The position numbers and the translations under genes were made by a program. DNA of 25,293 nt, taken from positions 1 to 25,293 of the IMG/VR virus record IMGVR_UViG_3300042402_001074, one strand, 5' to 3'. The notes beneath the pieces were generated by a model. That model had not been told where the DNA came from and did no database searches. It saw nothing but the letters and a program-made list of their open reading frames with translations. This DNA comes from a virus. Position 1 is the stretch's first letter. Each line of letters starts with the position of its first letter. Below are positions 22,539-25,293 of this stretch, piece after piece.

Positions 22539-23011
22539 CGCGTTTCCTTGTAGGTCGGGCTGATTGCTTCGGTGATTTTTTCAATCAGCGCAATCTGTAC
22601 CGTCCACGGGAATTCCGACTCAATCTCAGCATAGGTCAAATCGTCCAGCGTCATTTCCGGGTTTTCCGGCACTAGCAATTTGATGAATTCTGTCACCCTG
22701 ATTTCGGTGATTGCTTTGTTTTTCGCGGCCTCACGCATCGACCGCCCGTTCACAATCACATCGTTTTCGGTGAACTCAACGCCTTCGCTGGCTTGCTCTT
22801 TGAACTTCAACAGCGGCTCAGCCAGCAGTTGATAAATGTTTTCAACCTGCTCCGGGTCTGGGTTGTTGATCTTTTCGTAGATGGCATCTGTTTCTGCCAC
22901 ATACGGAATCCTGACCTTGAACGTGTGCCCGCCCAATTCAAACGTGCGGGTGAAGATGTTAAGTTTTTTGGCTTGATATTTTTCGCCAAGGGCTGATGCA
23001 AGTTTTGTCAT
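22529..23011 (-). CDS. Tail assembly chaperone G
   Basis: A 160-residue protein placed directly before the tape-measure gene, as lambda gpG is. It reads MTKLASALGEKYQAKKLNIF, has FELGGHTFKVRIPYVAETD typical of such chaperones, and a helical C-terminus. The last three codons contain the slippery site G GGA AAC, so part of the ribosomes should shift to make the G-T fusion. It starts by ATGA overlap with the HK97 gp10-like gene. The protein is not expected in the mature virion. Confidence 0.88.
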   Translation of the reverse strand: MTKLASALGEKYQAKKLNIFTRTFELGGHTFKVRIPYVAETDAIYEKINNPDPEQVENIYQLLAEPLLKFKEQASEGVEFTENDVIVNGRSMREAAKNKAITEIRVTEFIKLLVPENPEMTLDDLTYAEIESEFPWTVQIALIEKITEAISPTYKETRGN

Positions 23012-23562
23012 GTCGTGTTCTTTGCTCTGTATTCGTTGATTCGTCTTTTGAGAACTTCGGCCAACTTGTTCACGGTAGCTTGAGCATTGTTTTCTAATGC
23101 GGGCCTCATGAACGGTTGTGCCGGTTGCGATGCCGTGCCGAACTCCTGCGCGATTGCTCTAGCATCGTAAGGAAAATTTATCGACTTGGCGAATTCCTTG
23201 AATTTTTTCTTGCGTTGCTCCTTGCTCAAATTTTTGTTGGCCTCATAAAACTGCTTTTTCAGTTTTTTCGGGAATGCTTTCGTTGTGATTGCGCCGATGA
23301 CCGTGTCAGTCTGCAAAATGTATTTGCTGCGTATATCGCGCCTCGTTGGCCTTCTGGCTTCGATTTGCAACGATGCGGCCAGTTGCCCTGTGTCTCGCGG
23401 GGCACTAGCTTTCGCCGCGTTCAACACCGGGCGCATCGCTTCCCGCACCGCTGGCACTAGAACTCGCTTTGCGCTTTCCTTGTGCCCAAAATCATCCTCC
23501 AGTTGCCGCAACATCTTATCCACCTCACCGATGCCCTCTAGCTTGATGGAAACGCCAGCCAT
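23008..23562 (-). CDS. HK97 gp10-like tail completion protein
   Basis: A 184-residue protein of the HK97 gp10-like family. The opening VSIKLEGIGEVDKMLRQLED, then AMRPVLNAAKASAPRDTGQL and RAIAQEFGTASQPAQPFMRP match its signature. The insert rich in Lys (NLSKEQRKKKFKEFA) is common in this family. Such proteins act at the head-tail interface or tail end during tail completion. It is unusual that it lies after the tail tube gene rather than before the tail terminator. It overlaps the chaperone start by ATGA. Confidence 0.9.
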   Translation of the reverse strand: MAGVSIKLEGIGEVDKMLRQLEDDFGHKESAKRVLVPAVREAMRPVLNAAKASAPRDTGQLAASLQIEARRPTRRDIRSKYILQTDTVIGAITTKAFPKKLKKQFYEANKNLSKEQRKKKFKEFAKSINFPYDARAIAQEFGTASQPAQPFMRPALENNAQATVNKLAEVLKRRINEYRAKNTT

Positions 23563-23563
23563 A

Positions 23564-23797
23564 CTATGCCCCCGGCTTGATGATGCGGTGAAAGATTTCG
23601 TTGTTTAGAATCTTGACGTAATCGACCACCTCAGCCGGGGTCATTTTGTCTGCGTGTCGCGCTGCTATCTGGTGCGCCAAAGCCACGCCGGTCATTCTTT
23701 GCTGAAAATAACCGAACCATTGCTTGCCATCTTTTTCAGCCTGCGCGGCCAAAAAATTTAGCAAGTCATCGCTGGTTTTGATTTCGTGCGGTGTCAT
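23564..23797 (-). CDS. Small hypothetical protein after tail tube gene, 77 aa
   Basis: I start at the ATG at 23797 (MTPHEIKTSDDLLNFLAAQA); the frame is open further up to 23878 but would run through the hairpin and the end of the tube gene. The protein is helical with WFGYFQQRMTGVALAHQIAA and KMTPAEVVDYVKILNNEIFH. No family is recognised. Its ATG lies only 12 nt after a strong hairpin and has a weak ribosome binding site, so its level may be set by that structure. Its place between tube and chaperone genes suggests a tail-assembly role. Confidence 0.7.
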   Translation of the reverse strand: MTPHEIKTSDDLLNFLAAQAEKDGKQWFGYFQQRMTGVALAHQIAARHADKMTPAEVVDYVKILNNEIFHRIIKPGA

Positions 23798-23809
23798 ATC
23801 TTGTTGTGT

Positions 23810-23833
23810 AGCCCCCCGTATTTCAGGGGGGCT
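23810..23833 (-). other. GC-rich hairpin after the tail tube gene
   Basis: AGCCCCCC-TGAAATAC-GGGGGGCT on the leftward strand, a perfect 8-bp stem with an 8-nt loop, beginning 7 nt after the tube gene stop. No T-tract follows, so it is more likely an attenuator or mRNA stabiliser than a full terminator. That would favour high expression of the abundant tube protein over genes downstream. Confidence 0.7.
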
Positions 23834-23840
23834 TGTTTGC

Positions 23841-24371
23841 TTAGGTGTTGGTAGACCAGCCGTAGCTGTTGCCGCCAACGGGATGCAGCGTGAAATTAAA
23901 CTTGCTCTCGGCAGCGGTGTTCAAATCCCAAGTCATGCCGCCCACGCGAGCGTTGAAGGCGTAAGCCACGGTGTTTGTGCCGTCATACACAGCCACGACA
24001 TAGGTGCGGATAACCGAACCGCTGTAGCCGTCACCACGGATCAGCAGCAGGGCCGGATCAGCACTGTTCCAAGCGGCCGTGATTGCCATGCTGGTCACCT
24101 GATTCTGCGTAGTAATCTTTGCACCAGTACGCGCACCAGCCACAGCGTAAGCCGCAACCGCGTCATCAGCGCCAAACGGGGGGATGTTCTCAACCGGGAT
24201 CAGCAGGCAAGTAGTGCTTGTGCCAGTACCGCCAGCAGATGCGCCGATCAAGTTAGCAACCTGCGCTGTCCATGTAGACAGTTGAGCATCGGTCAGCGGG
24301 ACAGGCGAAACTTCATCTTGCATCCAAAGGGTTGCAACATAACCGGGAAGAACTTTGTTGATAAGTGCCAT
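23841..24371 (-). CDS. Major tail tube protein
   Basis: A 176-residue protein that should polymerise into the tail tube. It begins MALINKVLPGYVATLWMQDE, and the end NFTLHPVGGNSYGWSTNT is beta-rich, with WDLNTAAESKFNF before it. Its size, position directly after the tail terminator gene and before the chaperones, and the following hairpin all fit the major tail protein of siphophages. A good ribosome binding site (AAGGAAAAATC) precedes the ATG. No exact subfamily can be named. Confidence 0.82.
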   Translation of the reverse strand: MALINKVLPGYVATLWMQDEVSPVPLTDAQLSTWTAQVANLIGASAGGTGTSTTCLLIPVENIPPFGADDAVAAYAVAGARTGAKITTQNQVTSMAITAAWNSADPALLLIRGDGYSGSVIRTYVVAVYDGTNTVAYAFNARVGGMTWDLNTAAESKFNFTLHPVGGNSYGWSTNT

Positions 24372-24409
24372 GATTTTTCCTTGCGTCAGGGTTGAAAATT
24401 AGTGTCTTA

Positions 24410-24829
24410 TCAATTCGGAATGTACATGGTGCAATCCAGCACAATTTGCGCTAGATTTTCCTCGTTGTTAAACGTGTTGTAAAGCCATGTCACATCGGCT
24501 TTTGCCAGAAAAAAACCGCTTGTGGCAGGGTTTCCGAACATACCCGAATAGCCATGCAAGGCTTGCATGATCTGATTTGAAATCGTAAATCCCGTGGCAA
24601 TGCTCTGCGTGAACACCGAGATTTGGAATATCGGCGTGTCGATGCCTTTGTTGCTTTGCGTCTGACCCGTGTACACCGGCTGATGAATGTTTCGCAGCAT
24701 CCAGACCAGAAAATTCGGCTGTGTTGCGAAATTGCGATTGAATGCGGCATACACCGGGGTAGGCGTGACGATGCTTTCCAACTGATATTGGATTGTCTCG
24801 CCTAGCAGTAACGGGTTGGTTTGCGCCAT
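24410..24829 (-). CDS. Tail terminator-like protein (DUF3168/gpU position)
   Basis: A 139-residue protein, MAQTNPLLLGETIQYQLESI at the start, with PTPVYAAFNRNFATQPNFLV and TPIFQISVFTQSIATGFTIS. A short helix, a central strand ending in F-Q-I-S-V-F, and a final sheet (LAQIVLDCTMYIPN) are typical of tail terminators that cap the tube and join it to the head. Its place between the head-closure-like gene and the tail tube gene is the normal one. The stop of the upstream gene is directly before its ATG (TAAATG). Confidence 0.8.
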   Translation of the reverse strand: MAQTNPLLLGETIQYQLESIVTPTPVYAAFNRNFATQPNFLVWMLRNIHQPVYTGQTQSNKGIDTPIFQISVFTQSIATGFTISNQIMQALHGYSGMFGNPATSGFFLAKADVTWLYNTFNNEENLAQIVLDCTMYIPN

Positions 24830-25174
24830 TTACACCGCCGTGACCGGGTCGCTACGATAGCAAATCAACATCACGCTCATCCTGTCGTTTGATTCGCGGG
24901 CATCTGTGATGCGCCAATCGTGATTGCGCCAACGAACTGAATATGCGTTCTGATCGTTCACAATGGTTTTGGCGTTGGGCGTGTATCGAATCCGCAACGT
25001 GATTAAGTCTTGGTACAGCCTGTAACGCTCACTGATCCGCAAGGAATTCGCCACATCGGAAACTTCAGCCCGCGTAGTAAACCATTTTGTCTGGGCCGTG
25101 GTCTGTTCCCCAAACGTGCTTTTCCCAAACGTCAGGGTGTTAATGTCGATGTTTTCATATCGACGGATGGTCAT
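24830..25174 (-). CDS. Head-tail joining / head-closure-like protein
   Basis: A 114-residue protein, MTIRRYENIDINTLTFGKST, with LRISERYRLYQDLITLRIRY and WRITDARESNDRMSVMLICY. A small beta-barrel with a terminal strand following RxxDW-RI-TDARE is characteristic of phage head-tail joining proteins (SPP1 gp16/HK97 gp7-like). It lies after the connector gene and before the tail terminator, the usual order. It starts at a TAATG overlap. Confidence 0.82.
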   Translation of the reverse strand: MTIRRYENIDINTLTFGKSTFGEQTTAQTKWFTTRAEVSDVANSLRISERYRLYQDLITLRIRYTPNAKTIVNDQNAYSVRWRNHDWRITDARESNDRMSVMLICYRSDPVTAV

Positions 25175-25293
25175 TACAGCACCAACGGTTTGTAGGGCCG
25201 TAGCAACGTAGACACGCCAAACGGGATTTCGTTCAGCGTCCCCTCGGTGGTGTTGCTGCGGTTGTTGTACAGGTGAACAAACAGCAGCAGCCC
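25174..25293 (-). CDS. Head-tail connector protein (partial, C-terminal 39 aa)
   Basis: Only the last 39 residues are inside the window: GLLLFVHLYNNRSNTTEGTL, then NEIPFGVSTLLRPYKPLVL. The pattern of hydrophobic-V-H-L-Y-x-N-R, a Gly-Thr-Leu turn, E-I-P-x-G-V and L-L-x-P-Y-(R/K) is the C-terminus of the gp6/gp15-like head-tail connector family that docks under the portal. The order connector, closure, terminator, tube supports it. The N-terminal part is beyond the right edge. Confidence 0.82.
   Translation of the reverse strand, partial: GLLLFVHLYNNRSNTTEGTLNEIPFGVSTLLRPYKPLVL

Noticed and set aside
23798-23878. Upstream extension of the 77-aa gene
   Set aside because: It would read through the strong hairpin and overlap the end of the tail tube gene.
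1-25293. tRNA genes, CRISPR arrays, insertion sequences, integrase or attachment sites
   Set aside because: I looked for tRNA-like cloverleaf ends, spaced direct repeats, transposase motifs and integrase motifs and saw none; this is by eye and weak matches could be missed.

Overview
This window is part of a tailed phage (Caudoviricetes) genome, probably a siphovirus with a lambda/HK97-like long non-contractile tail. No bacterial housekeeping gene, integrase, transposase, rRNA, tRNA or CRISPR array is visible. The gene content (ERF annealing protein plus YqaJ nuclease, DUF932 protein, 3TM holin, collagen-like tail fibre, GNAT in the tail module) and the intermediate GC content remind me of uncultured freshwater phages of beta-proteobacteria. 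That host guess is inference only.

Layout. Positions 1-700 hold leftward genes: the first codons of a probable replication protein leaving the left edge, a gene-poor stretch rich in inverted repeats, and a small Cro-like helix-turn-helix repressor (506-700). A divergent control region (701-851) separates these from a rightward early operon (852-5114). That operon encodes several very small proteins, a DUF932 protein, a recombination set (ERF ssDNA-annealing protein, YqaJ exonuclease, and a small protein with an SSB-like acidic tail), a secreted Cys-rich peptide and two conserved hypotheticals. Most neighbours overlap by a few bases, so translation is probably coupled.

From 25293 down to 5106 all genes run leftward and form the late module. 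In transcription order they are: head-tail connector (partial), head-closure-like protein, tail terminator, tail tube protein, a small protein behind a strong hairpin, HK97 gp10-like protein, tail assembly chaperones G and G-T joined by a -1 frameshift signal, tape measure, two minor tail proteins, GNAT acetyltransferase, J-like tail tip protein, a run of tail-fibre/adhesin proteins, a 1273-residue collagen-like fibre with a C-terminal S74 chaperone, a small fibre-associated protein, a 2OG-Fe(II) dioxygenase, and a lysis cassette (59-aa coiled-coil/TM protein, 160-aa TM protein, 3TM holin, GH24 endolysin). Terminase, portal and capsid genes would lie beyond the right edge.

The early and late operons converge and overlap by 9 bp at 5106-5114 with no terminator between them. 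A terminator combined with a sigma70-like promoter at 13607-13642 probably divides the late region into an adhesin part and a fibre-lysis part.

The most notable items are: a near-textbook frameshift site (G GGA AAC directly before the stop, with a stem 7 nt downstream); a PKHD-type dioxygenase translationally coupled to a collagen-like fibre, which suggests possible proline hydroxylation; an endolysin using Cys in place of the usual Asp; a 43-residue tandem duplication in the tape measure; and inverted repeats in the left non-coding region that could belong to an origin or a small RNA.
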